Program-made: the position numbers and the translations under genes | Shown here: positions 23,827-35,560 of the stretch, in pieces | Numbering within the stretch: the stretch's first letter is position 1 | How the letters are laid out: each line of letters starts with the position of its first letter | Notes under the pieces: generated by a model | What the model saw: the letters and a program-made list of their open reading frames with translations, nothing else | What the model was told of the DNA's origin: nothing | The model's database searches: none | Origin: Casuarina equisetifolia | Lineage: Eukaryota; Streptophyta; Magnoliopsida; Fagales; Casuarinaceae | Direction: 5' to 3' | Length of the DNA stretch: 64,000 nt | NCBI GenBank assembly: GCA_028551475.1 | Contig: CM052358.1 | Coordinates: 21,974,853-22,038,852, forward strand

Positions 23827-26551
23827 TTACCGAGGAAGATGATTCTCATGCAAATTTGCTGAAGCTATACTACTGAACTGTGTTGAGGAGACATTTGGAA
23901 ACATGGCTGGCACCATGTTATGTAACTGCGATGCCACTGCACTATGCAACTGTGTGCGCCTCATGTCAGACATTTCCTGCCACAAATATGATATCATCAG
24001 AATCTCATAATCACAAACGCGGTCAGCAGATTTCAGTGCATTATATCCACAAACGTAAAAGCTCTATTTCATGCTCAGAAGCAACAAAACTTTCACAAGC
24101 CATTTGCCATTAAATTTCCAACAGTCCATTGATATGTAAAGATTCTTCATCAGATTCGCTAGAGAACAGAGGTAATTAAGATTGAAACAGAAACACTTCT
24201 TTTTCTCTTTCGTGCTTAATTAGCATACCAATGAGAAGGATTACATACCATTTGGTGAAAGCGATCATGGATGCCCAGACTCGCAGCTTCTGGTGGGCGT
24301 ACCTGCTATATAAATGAAGCAAACATTAGTCATATCATAGATTAATATTCTTTGAAAACAAATTTCAAGTGGGCAAGATCTGCAAAGTTACACATCAAAT
24401 ATCAAATTCACACACCTTCCCTTTCTTGCTTCCACTTCCACTACTTGCTACTTCCTTTCCAGCTCCAGCTCTCCTAGGAGCCTTGTTTCCACTGGTCACT
24501 TTAGGATCAGGCGTCACCTCAATAGCTGTACTGTCAGCACAATTCGCTTCAATACCACAAAGAGGATAAATTGCTGAGTTTGTATTTCTTGAATCTTCTA
24601 CGGAGTTGTTCATAGTCGTGCATTGCTTCAAAGCTTCTTTTATGGCACAGAGAGCAATATTGTAACTCTCTTGAGTCAGTGAACCTTCTTCGCCCAATAT
24701 TATGGCTCGTCTGCACAAGTCATTGTAACGACGGACCTTAGATTGCACCTCATCCAATCTTCCACCAATCGTATGCCTACTTCTCGCAGCATTAGTCCAT
24801 CGCTGCAGTATATATTTAGTTGGTATACTGAAGACACCAGACATTTGGAGAACAACAATAGTATGTCTGCAGAGATAACCTTTATATTCAAATGAGCGGC
24901 ATGAACAATATATATCTGATTTTGATTCGTTCCATTCCACTATATAATTCTGACCATCTTCAAAGTCTTTAACACTATACGTTATCTTTGTCTCATCTTC
25001 ATTTTCTTTTTTGAGATGACAAGCAGCTACTCCCAAAACCTCAACTTGGAACTTCTTGAAAATTTCATGTGTATACACTAGTGACATCTGTTTTTCAAAT
25101 GGTGACGGTGACTTCAACTCAGGTGTTTCATGCCAGGCATCAAAATCTGCTTTGGCTTCCTCTTCAAACCTATCTTCAAGAATTACCTTGTATCGTTCTA
25201 CAAACTCTCTCAATGTAGTCTCCCCCTGAACATATTTATCGAACCAAGAGTTTAAGCTTTCTGTGCGCAAAGATGTAGACAACCCAGCAAAAGATATATC
25301 TTTCATAAAAGTAGGAACCCAATGTTTGCGATCCTCGTACAAGTTTTGAACCCATTCAACCTCTCTAAGATTGAATCTGTCAAGTAATTTCCACCATCTC
25401 TTTTCAAACTCTTCCTCAGTCCATGACTTAAAGATACATTTATTAAATTTTAGCATGAAAGTATCATTCCACATGCACAAAAACTCAAGGTGTCTAGGGA
25501 TCTTTTCCAATACATGCCACAAGCAATAACAATGACGTGTGGCTGGAAAGACTGCTGCAACAGCTGCTTTAATGGCATTGTTTTGGTCAGTGAGTATTAC
25601 CTTTGGAGCTCGTTCCTCCATTGCTATATACCATGTTTGCATTAACCAAACAAAGGTATAAAATGTTTCATCTGCAATCAGTGCACAACCAAACAACGTG
25701 GGCTGGATATGATGATTCACTCCAACAAAAAGAACCATGGGCATTTTGTACTTGTTTGTGAAATATGTGGTTTCAAAGGAAACCACATCACAAAAGGTAG
25801 TATAATCATCCATCCCTTTCGCATCCACCCAAAACACATTTCTCAGTCGATGCTCTTCATTCAAATCAACAGCGTAGTAGAACTTTGGGTTCTCTTCCTG
25901 CATATGCATAAAATGTTCCAGTAGTATTTGAGCTTCCCCCGGTTCCAAAACCAAACTCCGCCCTTTATCATTCTGGTTTCTAATATAATTCTCCAAACAA
26001 TCAACATTCTGATAGGCACTGAAAAGCTTTGATACTGCACCTAAACTCTTCCGTCTCCGAACCCGCACATCACTCTTGAGAGGGTCAGCATTTCGGTGAC
26101 TCCGAAAGAAATGCACCTGAGCAGGTAAGAGTTCATGATTATGGTCCTTCACAAAACTATGTATGTACCACTTCCCATTCTGTCTTCTTTTTACGTGCAT
26201 GCTTGCTTTACAACCAATTTTTGGAGAAGGTCGGGGATTGATGGCATCGTCAGACTGTTGCTTATTCCCATATCTTATGCATGAAAATTTTGCATCAATA
26301 AATTCCCTTGATGCCCTAGAACGACGACTGCTCAATTTGGCAGTGCCAAACCCCACAGACTTAGCATATTCTTTGTAAAAGAGATATGCAGCTTCGTGAG
26401 AGTCAAATTCCATGTCATCACGAGGTTTTATAATTGTATTCTCCATGATGACACTAGAATCCATGATTGTTGTGGGAATATTCAAATCCACTTCACATCC
26501 ACCTTGATACTCAACTCCAAAACTGCTCAGAATACATCCAAAATCATTCAT
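23827..26551 (-). CDS. FAR1-related sequence (FRS) transcription factor
   Basis: Three coding exons on the minus strand, 24416-26551, 24249-24302 and 23827-23976, join in phase to 779 aa. FRS proteins are transcription factors domesticated from Mutator-like (MULE) transposases; FHY3 and FAR1 act in phytochrome A signalling. Domains: FAR1 DNA-binding zinc finger at about 50-142 (Cys91, Cys114, DHNHE with His137 and His139), MULE transposase-like core at about 230-430, and SWIM zinc finger at about 540-570 (Cys549, Cys551, Cys561, His563). The start is ATG 26551 (MNDFGCIL). The frame stays open four codons upstream but has no ATG there. Without the two small exons the protein would end VCEFDI by reading into an intron. 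The second exon gives RPPEAASLGIHDRFHQM and the third EMSDMRRTQLH… to TAA 23827-23829. Oddity: the first catalytic Asp of the transposase core is Glu260 (SFETTY). Which FRS subgroup it belongs to is not resolved. Confidence 0.92.
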
Positions 26552-28179
26552 ATGATGCACCAAAAATATTGTCCAGGATCCCCTCCCAAGGAGAGAGTAT
26601 GAATTTCCATCTCACTGATCCCATTATCAAGGCATCTGAAACAAAAAACAATATTATTAGCAGTTAGAATCAATTCAAAAAGCAATTTGCAATTTTATAA
26701 GCAAATTATCAACCCCAACATCACAGCTGTTTAAAAGCACTTGAACATATAAGAGGTTCAAACAGGCTCTTTTTTCTTTCTAAAGATTCCACCACCTTCT
26801 CAATTTCAATCACATACAAACGCACAAAAGATTGCATTTCACAGCAAGAAGGTTTAAAATGCCTCTAAGAGCTTCGTATGGCAAAGGTTAGAGGGAATGG
26901 ATAATTTGACATGCAGCACCCACATGTTGATTTGAGATAGCTCTGCCGTGGATTCTCTGACAACTCATAGGCAGCAGCTTGGTGAATGGAACCCACTGGT
27001 GCTGTAGTAAAACTGAGTCTTCTAGCCATTCAGTGACTCTATGGTGAAAATTGTCAGGAGTCTTGGTCTTGGATCAAGCTATGTGTTTACACGTGCATTA
27101 GAAAGAATATTTTCCTGTCATAAAAGAATGACTATTCACTTTTTTGGTGGGCCTTTAAGACTGGCCCTATCGATGGATTGAGTGCAAGTCCCCCACCTTT
27201 AGTAGCTTCAGAAAACCAGAGACACAAATTTATCAGTCCGGCTTGCTATGCCACAGGCAAACACCATTACCATAACACAACAACCAGATCTTGATTGTAA
27301 AACTATAAGAGAAAATAACCTGATGCAACCCGCTCATGCCATAAACCAGTCCTTTCATTAAAAACAACCCACTCACTTATTATCATCAGACTACCATCAT
27401 ATTCAACCATATTTAGGGGGAGGTTCTTCCTGATAGGAGAGATAGACACCGACAAACAACTAAAAGGTGTCAAGGGAGCAGTGAGGTTTGGGGTTTTATA
27501 TTGAACATATAAACCTCATTTCTTTTCAATACTTTGCAATTTAACTTCTTAGACAAACCTCTTTTCAAAGACTACCCTTCCCTTGACCTAATAACCACCA
27601 ATGGTATTCTTCCTCTGAAAACCACAAAACCATCTTGCCCTGACCATCTCCACGAGAATATCACATTCATAAGGAAGAATGCACCGCACATGGATTGTGA
27701 GAAACGACACACTGTTTAACAACAAATGAAATGAGCAAATTTGCTTAAACAAATAAATTACCTTTTAACTCAGACCACGAATCCCCTAACTACTGTTTCT
27801 ATAATTAAGGTTTTTAAACCATAACCAACTTTCACTCAACCCAAAACCCCAAAAGAGCCCTAAGAAGGACAAGAAAGACAAATTTCATCTCCTCAATTCT
27901 TGAAACTAGCGAAATCTCGTTCCAGAAATACGTAACATGGCCGCATTCATTTCCATTCGCAGCTCCACCCCTTTTACTCACTCACTTTATCCAATTAAGC
28001 TTACTAAAATGCAATAACAGATGCCTTTTAACGGGAACAATCACAGTTCCTATCCACTGAAAATTGAATTATTTTACTACAACCTGTAAAATTAACAATT
28101 AAATTTTTCCAAAAGCTCAAACCAATCCAAAACTTGACGTAATTGAGCTCAAAAGCTTACCATTCAATTGCTCCAACAT
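26544..28179 (-). other. Spliced upstream ORF in the FRS leader, overlapping the FRS start
   Basis: A leader exon ends with GAATG at 28161 before a GTAAGC donor. The second leader exon starts at 26635 after TTTGTTTCAG. Joining them creates an ORF from ATG 28179-28177 to TGA 26546-26544, 36 codons, beginning MLEQLNDALIMG and ending IFGASYE. It overlaps the FRS ATG (26551-26549) in another frame and stops five bases after it. The frame is also open upstream of this ATG in the genomic sequence, so the product could be longer if transcription starts further upstream. Splice sites are seen; use of the ORF is inference. Confidence 0.5.
26636..28160 (-). other. Leader intron of the FRS gene
   Basis: A 1.5-kb stretch with a strong donor (G|GTAAGC at 28160) and acceptor (TTTGTTTCAG ending 26636) on the minus strand. 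No coding sequence is recognised inside it on either strand. It is assigned as a 5' UTR intron by inference. Confidence 0.5.
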
Positions 28180-28285
28180 TCTCCAACCAATCAAACCGAT
28201 TTCGAAGAAATTAGAGCTCCAAAGCAGAAAATATGCTGGAGTAACAGAGCCAGGTTCTGAGGCAAAGACGTAAAGAGAGCTCCCG

Positions 28286-28297
28286 TTAGGGTTAGGG
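28286..28297 (-). promoter_or_regulatory. Telo-box motif in the FRS leader or promoter
   Basis: TTAGGGTTAGGG on the plus strand contains AACCCTAA on the minus strand. It lies about 107 bp upstream of the uORF ATG, near the probable FRS transcription start. Confidence 0.45.
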
Positions 28298-28499
28298 CTT
28301 GGCCTGTGAAGAGGAAGAAGGAAGAGTCGAGTTTGTTGTGATTTTCGTGACTCGCTGTGTACTTCAAGGATGCCCCACTCGTCTTGTGGTGATGACACGT
28401 ACCCGGGTATGGGTCTTTTGGTAATTTTCAATGCCAGGAGGAGGCATCGCAATGCGAGTGGGAATGCAAGTGGGGAAAGCGCATGGAACTGCTGCAAAT

Positions 28500-29190
28500 A
28501 GGTGTTGTACCCTGAATCTGTGTTTCTACATTGTGCTTGAGGTGGTTGTACGTTTTGAATGAAATTGATTGTTTTCGTTTTCCTTTTAATTTTTAATATC
28601 CAAAAGATTCAAACAAATCACATATTTATGCTCAAAAATCTACTTAAAGGATATATATTTTATTTTAAAAATAATTTTAAGCTAGATTAAAATAATAAGA
28701 AAATATTTTTCATAATCTTATCAAAACTTTTATGTATAACTTCAATTACAAGTTATCAACAGAGTAGTAACAAACTAATAACTTAGTCGATGACAATTAA
28801 TCATATGTAATATTTTATTCTTTTTATATATATAATGTCATAATTCAAGGTAACTTAGGCCCTTTTAGTCTTAAGTTTGACATATTTTCTTTTCATGTTT
28901 TTTCTTATATTCAATGGATCTTTTATAGGGTATAATTATCCAACTTAGTTTTGATATTTTAAATAACACAAGTAAGGGTTATATCTTGTTTAATAAAATG
29001 TAAGGGTTAAGAATATAGAACATGATATTATAAAGAATTATTTTATATTTGTAAGAAAAAATATATTTTATTCTAGGACGGTCCAAAATTAAATAATGTG
29101 GAGACTTCAATATTTGAACGCTTTTTGCTATTTTTGGGCCCAAAAATTCGATCCAAATTACTAATTTCTTTTTTAGTGGCATTTGGGCAA
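28500..29190. promoter_or_regulatory. Shared intergenic region of the divergent FRS and LSM8 genes
   Basis: About 0.7-0.9 kb of AT-rich DNA separates the inferred first exons of FRS (minus) and LSM8 (plus). No gene is seen here. It must hold the promoters of both genes if the leader models are right. Confidence 0.5.
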
Positions 29191-29210
29191 TTTTGAAGTA
29201 TGAAGGGCAC

Positions 29211-29248
29211 TGGGCTTGGTACTGTACTGTGCACGGAGCCCAGGCCCA
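29211..29248 (+). promoter_or_regulatory. Cluster of three site II motifs before LSM8
   Basis: TGGGCT (29211-29216), AGCCCA (29237-29242) and GGCCCA (29243-29248) fall within 38 bp. Clusters of this kind are typical of plant housekeeping genes for ribosomes and RNA processing. Confidence 0.55.
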
Positions 29249-29363
29249 GATCTATACAAACGGGAAGCATCCCTACCACCTGGGATTTTCATTTTCGTTC
29301 GCCGATTCCTTCTCCGTTCACCACTCTCCGTTTGGCGCCCACTTGCTCATTCTCTTGCAGACG

Positions 29364-32155
29364 GTATCAAGGTGACGAATTTTGGATTTTCACTTCAATT
29401 GTTTTTCGTTTCGCTTCATTTGTGGTTGTGTAGCATAGTAGCAGATTGGCCTTGTGTGGGAGTGTGTTTGTGGGTTAGTGGCGGTACTTGAGCTTAGCTT
29501 TGCGGCGTGGATGAGATGGGTCTTTTTGGACCGACGGGTGGCCTACTTTCCGTTGCGGTGGCTTTGGTTTTGGTTTTGGCTGTGGTCTTAGGAATATGAG
29601 ATAGTGGGTGGTAGTGGTATGTGTGTTGTTGTTTTTGGGGTTTCACTTTGGGGTTTATGTGACCGTGTCTCAGTTTTCGGCGATGCTGGTGAAAAATCAC
29701 AGCGTTGCTTGAAGATATTTCATGCGTAAGCGTAGGGGGCGGGGGGTTTTAATTTATTGGTGGTTGCAGGGTTTTGGAGGCGGGGTGATAACGGTTTGAG
29801 TTTCACTTTGGGGATTGAGTTGATCCTAGTAGTGGTTTTTGTTCGGGGTTGAAGGTTTTAGGACTTATGGAGTCTTAAAGAGTGGGGTTTTCCAATGGCA
29901 TTGTGGGATTTGAGGCGAGACTTTAAGGGTACTCCAGTTTGAGTGGAGGGAAGAGGGCTTAGGGTATTTGGTGCGAAGGGGGAGGCTTTGGTGTCGTGGG
30001 TTTTGGTGGTATGGACAATTTCAGCTGGGGATGAGCTTGGGTTGTGTTGCTTGTCTTGGCGCAGCATGTGTGTTATGCTGTTTTGTCTCGATTGTTTTGG
30101 TGTGTAGGAGATTTTGGGGGGGTTTGGGATGTAGGAAAGCCTTTTGGAGAATGGTTTTCTTGCTAACGTAAATGAGGTTTTGGTGTAGTTTTAGATGTGT
30201 AAGGAAGTTAATTGGGGAAGTTTCAGTGTGGAGGTCAGAATGGCAATGGTATTGCTAGGGTTCAGGTTCGGGTTTATTTTCACAATGTTACAGATTGACA
30301 TGGGTTGTAGGATTTGGATGATGGTGGTTTTTCTTCTTCTTCTTCTTCATTTTTTTCCCCTAAGGATGGGGTTTTTGGTTACATTTTTTCGCGTGTATTT
30401 GTGCTACCCACATGAGGATTATGGTGACATAGGGATTTATGAGGTGTGGGATATTTGAGTGAAAAATTAGTGTGGAATTTTTAGTTGGAAGGTCTCAAGT
30501 TTTCATAATTAACTCAAAAAATTGGAAAATAATATGCCACTGAACTCAATGGAGTGTACCTTTGGGTGCATTGACAGACAGTCTGATGTTTAATTGTTTA
30601 AAAAAGGCATGCACGCACACAACTACTTGTTCTTCTTGCCACCTTATTCTTTGTTCTTTACCTTGTTCCCTTTTGTGCATATTGTTTCTACCTGGTTGTA
30701 TTCCAGAGTTAAGTTTGAAGGTATAATGTAGGCTGGTTTATCTTTAATTAAATATTGATTCAGACATCTTGTTGTAATAGTGTTAGCATTATCACATTGG
30801 CTTCTGAATCAAACCTTAGGCAGAAGATACTCACAGTGAAAGCATATTTCTTAAAAGGGGATAAAATAAAGTGAAAAAGTGTTCTTTGAAATCTAGTTTT
30901 GAACTAGGTGGTATGTGGTTGCAAGGAAAATGAGCTAGTTTTTGTTTTTGCATGGTTTGCGTTATGACTTTTTGATCGCTGCTTCCCCTTTAGTGGGAGA
31001 GGTACCTTAAGTGAACTTGCAGAAAATTTTTGCCCAATCTGCTTTCTCAACAGTTTCAACATTTTGGTCCTAGTTACCCAGATACTGAATCTGGATAAAT
31101 GTGATATGTGAATGCTTTAGAAAATAAACTGTTAATGTACTCACTCATCAGTTCCATCCTGCCCTTTCTTTTGTCAGTTAGAAATGCATTTCATTCTTTG
31201 TGAAATTGGACATCTCATGATAATTGAAAGACTCCTCTGTGATTCAGATATTGGAAATGACAGTCTAATTTCTATTCTGATACTAGGTAAGTTAATAAGA
31301 CATCTTGGTGGTGTCCTGTGGAATTCCATCATAGATATGATTCATTTGATTTACTTCTCCAAAAATGCTAAACTGTAGTAAGAACAGAGGTTTAAATTCT
31401 ATACTGATCACAGACGTCATTGTTTTGATTCGTAAACTTTATTACAAGCAGCGGTGATAACTAGGGTTTCTTTATTTTCTTAATTTAGATCGCAATCTTA
31501 GGTAATTTCCTTGTGCACCCTTGTGCTTAATATATATACACTTTATGAACAGAAGGTTTGTTTGTAAAATAATGTTACAAGAATTACGGGAGTTCATGTT
31601 TTTATGTGATGCACGTTGATTTCTTTCTCACTAAACGATGTTTAGAAATTATACTATGATTTATCTAACTGATAGAGAGGTTTTGTTCTTAGCTGCTTAA
31701 ATGTCCATCCCCTTTTTCTTGCATTTCACATATGAATTTTATGCATAGGCGGATCTCTCCGTTGCATTTTAAGTTGCAGTATGCATAGAGATAGGTGCTT
31801 CCAGTGACCAGCCTTCCTCAGGCACTTTAGGCGCTGTCTCATTTCTCCATTTTCGTGCGTAATGAGTTATGGGTTGAAGGGATTGATTACATCTTAATTT
31901 TTTCTCTTAATCTCTTTTCCCCCATTGTGGAGTGGCATGAGTTATGGCATGAAGGAATTGATTACATGCTGAATATCTTTTATCTCTTACCTTTTTGATA
32001 ATATCATATCCTTTTGAATCCCGTCCCCACTTTCTGCCGGTGCCTAAAGGTGTTATAGAGAGGGAATTCTCTGTATGTTTTATGTATATCATATTGCACT
32101 AGCTTTATGTAAATTGTCCTTCGAAGAACTCATGTCTCTTATCTTTTCTTTACAG
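29364..32155 (+). other. Probable leader intron of LSM8
   Basis: A ~2.8-kb stretch without recognisable coding sequence. It ends at a good acceptor (CTTTTCTTTACAG, 32155) 61 bp before the LSM8 ATG. The donor is uncertain: ACG|GTATCA (29363) or AAG|GTGACG (29371). The first ~1 kb is strongly G- and T-rich on the plus strand (many GGGGTTT and GTTTTGG runs), as seen in plant first introns. Leader status is inferred from the acceptor and the promoter motifs upstream. Confidence 0.5.
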
Positions 32156-32216
32156 AGAATTTGGGCTCAGAACTGGTCTTGTATAAGGGGTCTCTGATAT
32201 ATTTGGGATCTCGAAG

Positions 32217-33009
32217 ATGTCAACTGGCCCTGGACTTGAAGCACTTGTAGATCGTATGCCAATTTTTGACAATCCTTTTTATTTCTCATGTGTTTAATGT
32301 ATAAACAAACTTGTAAGTAAGGTATTTTGTTTCACTTCATTCTTAAGCCTTTTCTTCCTCATGCAGAAACTATATCAATTATTACAAATGATGGACGCAA
32401 TATAGTGGTATGTTACCTTTCCTTAGTCCAATCCACTAGCTAGAGCTTATGAATGAGATGTTGATTGCATCAACAATGTGATTTTCTATTTAGGGAGTCC
32501 TAAAAGGCTTTGATCAGGCAACAAACATTATCCTTGATGAATCTCATGAACGGGTCTACTCCACAAAGGTTTGTGTCTTACCTTGACAAGCATCCACTTG
32601 CAGCTGGCTATATCATGGTTTGCTTAGTCCAGCCTTTTCACTTACGACGTTTGCCATGCAGGAAGGCGTTCAACAACTTGTGTTGGGCTTGTACATAATT
32701 AGGGGCGACAACATGTAATTCCCTTCACCCTTGTTTTTATCTAAATTCATTCTCTTATTGCTCCTTAGTACCTAAAACCACGTAAAAATCTGCATGTTTC
32801 TCTTTTGATTCTCCGTGATTGCTTGCTACTTTGTGGTGCTTTGCAACTTGATTTCTCAACAACTTGAAAGACCCAAACCTCACTAAACAGTGTAATCGAT
32901 GTCCCTTGATTCTTGCAGAAGCATTGTCGGGGAGTTAGATGAAGAGCTTGATTCCAGTCTTGACTTATCTAAACTGAGAGCTCACCCTCTCAAGCCCGTC
33001 ATCCATTGA
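32217..33009 (+). CDS. LSM8: Sm-like protein LSM8
   Basis: Five coding exons, 32217-32253, 32367-32407, 32494-32568, 32662-32714 and 32919-33009, join in phase to 98 aa, the usual LSM8 length. LSM8 is the nucleus-specific subunit of the LSM2-8 ring that binds the U-rich 3' end of U6 snRNA and stabilises it for splicing. The protein begins MSTGPGLEALVDQTISIITN. It has Sm motif 1 (DGRNIVGVLKGFDQATNIIL, then DES) and Sm motif 2 (LYIIRGDNISIVGELDEE), and ends RAHPLKPVIH. Exons are tiny and were placed by homology and phase; all have GT-AG borders. It is divergent from the FRS gene. Confidence 0.95.
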
Positions 33010-34950
33010 CTTGCCAGGAAAGTTGTGGAGCTTTTATAGACTATGGTGAGCAGATTACAAAAGAAACATCAAAACATTGAGGTATAATGATGAAGACTCT
33101 GATGAATGATGCAGGGTAGGTTTTGGAAGTGTTGAATATTCTGTCTGCACTTATTTGTAATGCCTTTTTCTTCTGTTGAGCTTTCTGTCTAATTCTCCCA
33201 ATTAGAATGAATCATTTTCTTAGATACCAATCAGTTGTCAGCCATTATCTAATGATAAATACGTATTTTGGTTACTTGTCTAGTAGTTCAGTTGAGGCTA
33301 TACGAAGGTCTTCGCTTAAATAGTGGTATTTAAATGCTTTGTTTTGTCGATGCTGCGGCTTGGACTAAATGACGCTTATAGCCCCCAACGTAGGGGAGAA
33401 AAAGCCATCACCGGATGGTCATTGGCCTACACTATTCCTAAAATTTGGGGGGGTAAAGGAGTCAATTCGAAATTCCACGAAATCACTTTAATAACCCAAT
33501 TTCTGGAAAATGAGAATTTTGGGGGGGAAAGAGTAAATTAGGACAAAAGAGTCAATTCACGCTTGTCAAAACAGGACCCAATTTGAGAAAAACCAGCCAT
33601 GTTTTGTAGAGACGAAGTAGCTGTTTTTCAGAAAAGCTGCCAAAAACAAAAACAGCCAGATAGTTGTTTTCGGCTTTGGGCTGCAGCCATTTTGTTATGA
33701 CTTTACTATATTTTTTGATTGTCAGTTCATTGTTGCTGCTGATTTGGCTTTCTTGTTCCATCAGCTTGAATTGCGGCAGTCAATTTTTTTTTTTAACAAG
33801 GATTTCTTGTTCCAGCAGCTTGAATTGCGACAGTTGGATTTTTCAACAAAAACAACTTCGACAATCCAAACGATAACATAAAACAGTCACTATTCAAGGC
33901 AAAAGTCCAAAAATCTTCATGTATCTGGTGTCAGCTTATGACACAATCACGTCATAGCTTTCTCTAATACGAGTTTAATTTCATGAAACTAAAAGTATTA
34001 AATACTTTCTTTATCATTAAATCTTTATTTAAAAAAATCAAGTAGTTGAGATATTGTTCTTACAGCTAAGGTATATTGTACTTTTTCATATCAATCGTCA
34101 ACATACCCAACTAATCAAATTAGAAAAAGATGAAAGTGCCAAAGATAAGCCTTGATTTGGGTCGCAGTCCGTGAGGATGAGATTGAATTTGAGAGCAAGG
34201 ATTCCTCCAGCATATGGGTGGGTCGTGGGAGACAGAATCGAACAATTTCAAGTGTGAGATGGGCTAATTTTGTCTCATCCCATGCGTACAAAATTCTAGA
34301 ATAGACTCTCTCCCTACCTGTGCAAACCAGCAAAGCTGCGAATCCTTTCTTTTGGCACAAAATCTTGATTCCTGTACTAGAAAAATTGAAGGGTAAGGCT
34401 TTTGAATCTGAGTCTCTATCTTTGCAAAGGGTTTTTGTTTACGAGGGAATTTTTTATTCCCATGGCAGGTGATCCGTGAATAAAGTATGTGATCTCCAGA
34501 TACTTAGTATATTCTGAATGGTATTAAATCTATTGGGTTTTGAGCCAAGTGAAAACTATACTTTCATGCTAAGCAATCAGGAGAAACATACAATGATGGT
34601 GGAGAAATTAGTATAGGTTTGATTCACTCAGCTTTTACAGTTCTACATCTCAAGACTATGTTTCTTGGCACAGAAGGGATTCTAGTAAATTGAATGGAGA
34701 ACATGATGAAACCTTAAAATGGCTCACATAAAATATACCCCTCAGTTGCAATTGGGTGGCCGTACGCTAATTTTGCTCCAAAGACCTGACACAAGTACTC
34801 ATGGTTGGTGTATTATATTGCTTCCTACATCTTCTTGTCTTTTATGTTTTGTTCATGACACAAAATTTGTTTGTTACGATGTTGGTATTTTTTTTATATT
34901 TATTATTCATCTAAAAAGGAAAGAAGAAGTTAACTTTATGAAAAAAATTT
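33010..34950. other. Gene-free DNA downstream of LSM8
   Basis: The LSM8 3' UTR takes the first ~200 bp. No gene is seen after it. At 33749-33843 a ~40-bp segment is repeated with a 54-bp period (TTCTTGTTCCATCAGCTTGA at 33750 and TTCTTGTTCCAGCAGCTTGA at 33804). Around 33600-33850 there are runs rich in GCTGTTTTT and AAACAGC that could be part of a short non-autonomous DNA transposon. I could not define its termini. Confidence 0.45.
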
Positions 34951-34952
34951 AA

Positions 34953-35560
34953 TTGTCGAAGAGTCTTGCACTAAAGGAGGGAGCATAGAGTTTGTGTCTT
35001 ATAATTTTGGGTTCTCTCACCTATATAAAACTAGCTTTGTGAAGGACTATAAGTATGATTTTAACATGATATTAAAGTTTATCCATTTTTTGTATAATCC
35101 AACTCTATCTCAAGAGAATATGTTAGTCCTTTGTTGATAAATGTCCGGGTTTGGAGTACGAGGGAATATTGAAGAGTCTTACACAAAATCAGTGAGCACA
35201 TGACTTATGCCCTTATAAGGTCAAGTTCTCTTCGCTGAAAAATGATTGAATTTTGAGTATATGTTGAAGAGTCTCACACCCATTGAATGAGCACTTGACT
35301 TATGAATCATAAGGTCAAGTTTTCTTACCTATGGACAACCTGTGAGTCGATTCCTCTTTGGTGTAATTCAAATCAATCTTAAGAAAATGGGTTAATTCTT
35401 CGTCAATAAAAGTTCGAGCTTAGACTAAGGGATGTTGAAGAGTCCTATACCAAATGAATGAGCACATGACATGTTCCTTGCAAGGTTGGGTTCCCTCACC
35501 TATGTACAACTAGTTTTACAAAGGATCATAGCATAACCTTAATATTAATGTGAATGCTAA
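34953..35560 (+). repeat. Irregular tandem repeat with GAAGAGTC core, four copies
   Basis: Four diverged units each start with (T)TGAAGAGTCTTACAC-like sequence, at about 34957, 35169, 35264 and 35434. Each continues with GAGCACATGACTTATG-like sequence and a TTCTCTCACCTATGTACAAC-like end. Spacing is uneven (roughly 95-210 bp). Sequences of the type TGTTGAAGAGTC are common near ends of plant transposable elements, so this may be TE debris. No coding region is seen. Confidence 0.65.

Noticed and set aside
26552..26563. FRS start four codons upstream (reading MVHH)
   Set aside because: The codon there is TTG, not ATG. The first ATG in frame is at 26551, so the shorter start is used.
28117..28497. 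126-residue minus-strand open frame
   Set aside because: No domain is recognised. Its end crosses the inferred leader donor of the FRS gene. It is treated as leader plus promoter DNA, with only the spliced uORF noted.
29494..30460. Several open frames in the LSM8 leader intron
   Set aside because: They come from G/T-rich composition, lack domains and lie in an intron inferred from the acceptor at 32155.
33340..33560. Possible coding exon with GGGGGG-rich stretches
   Set aside because: Frames are short, contain low-complexity G runs and match no known protein.
34953..35560. CRISPR-like array
   Set aside because: Repeats are diverged, unevenly spaced and in a plant nuclear genome, so they are not an array of identical repeats with spacers.
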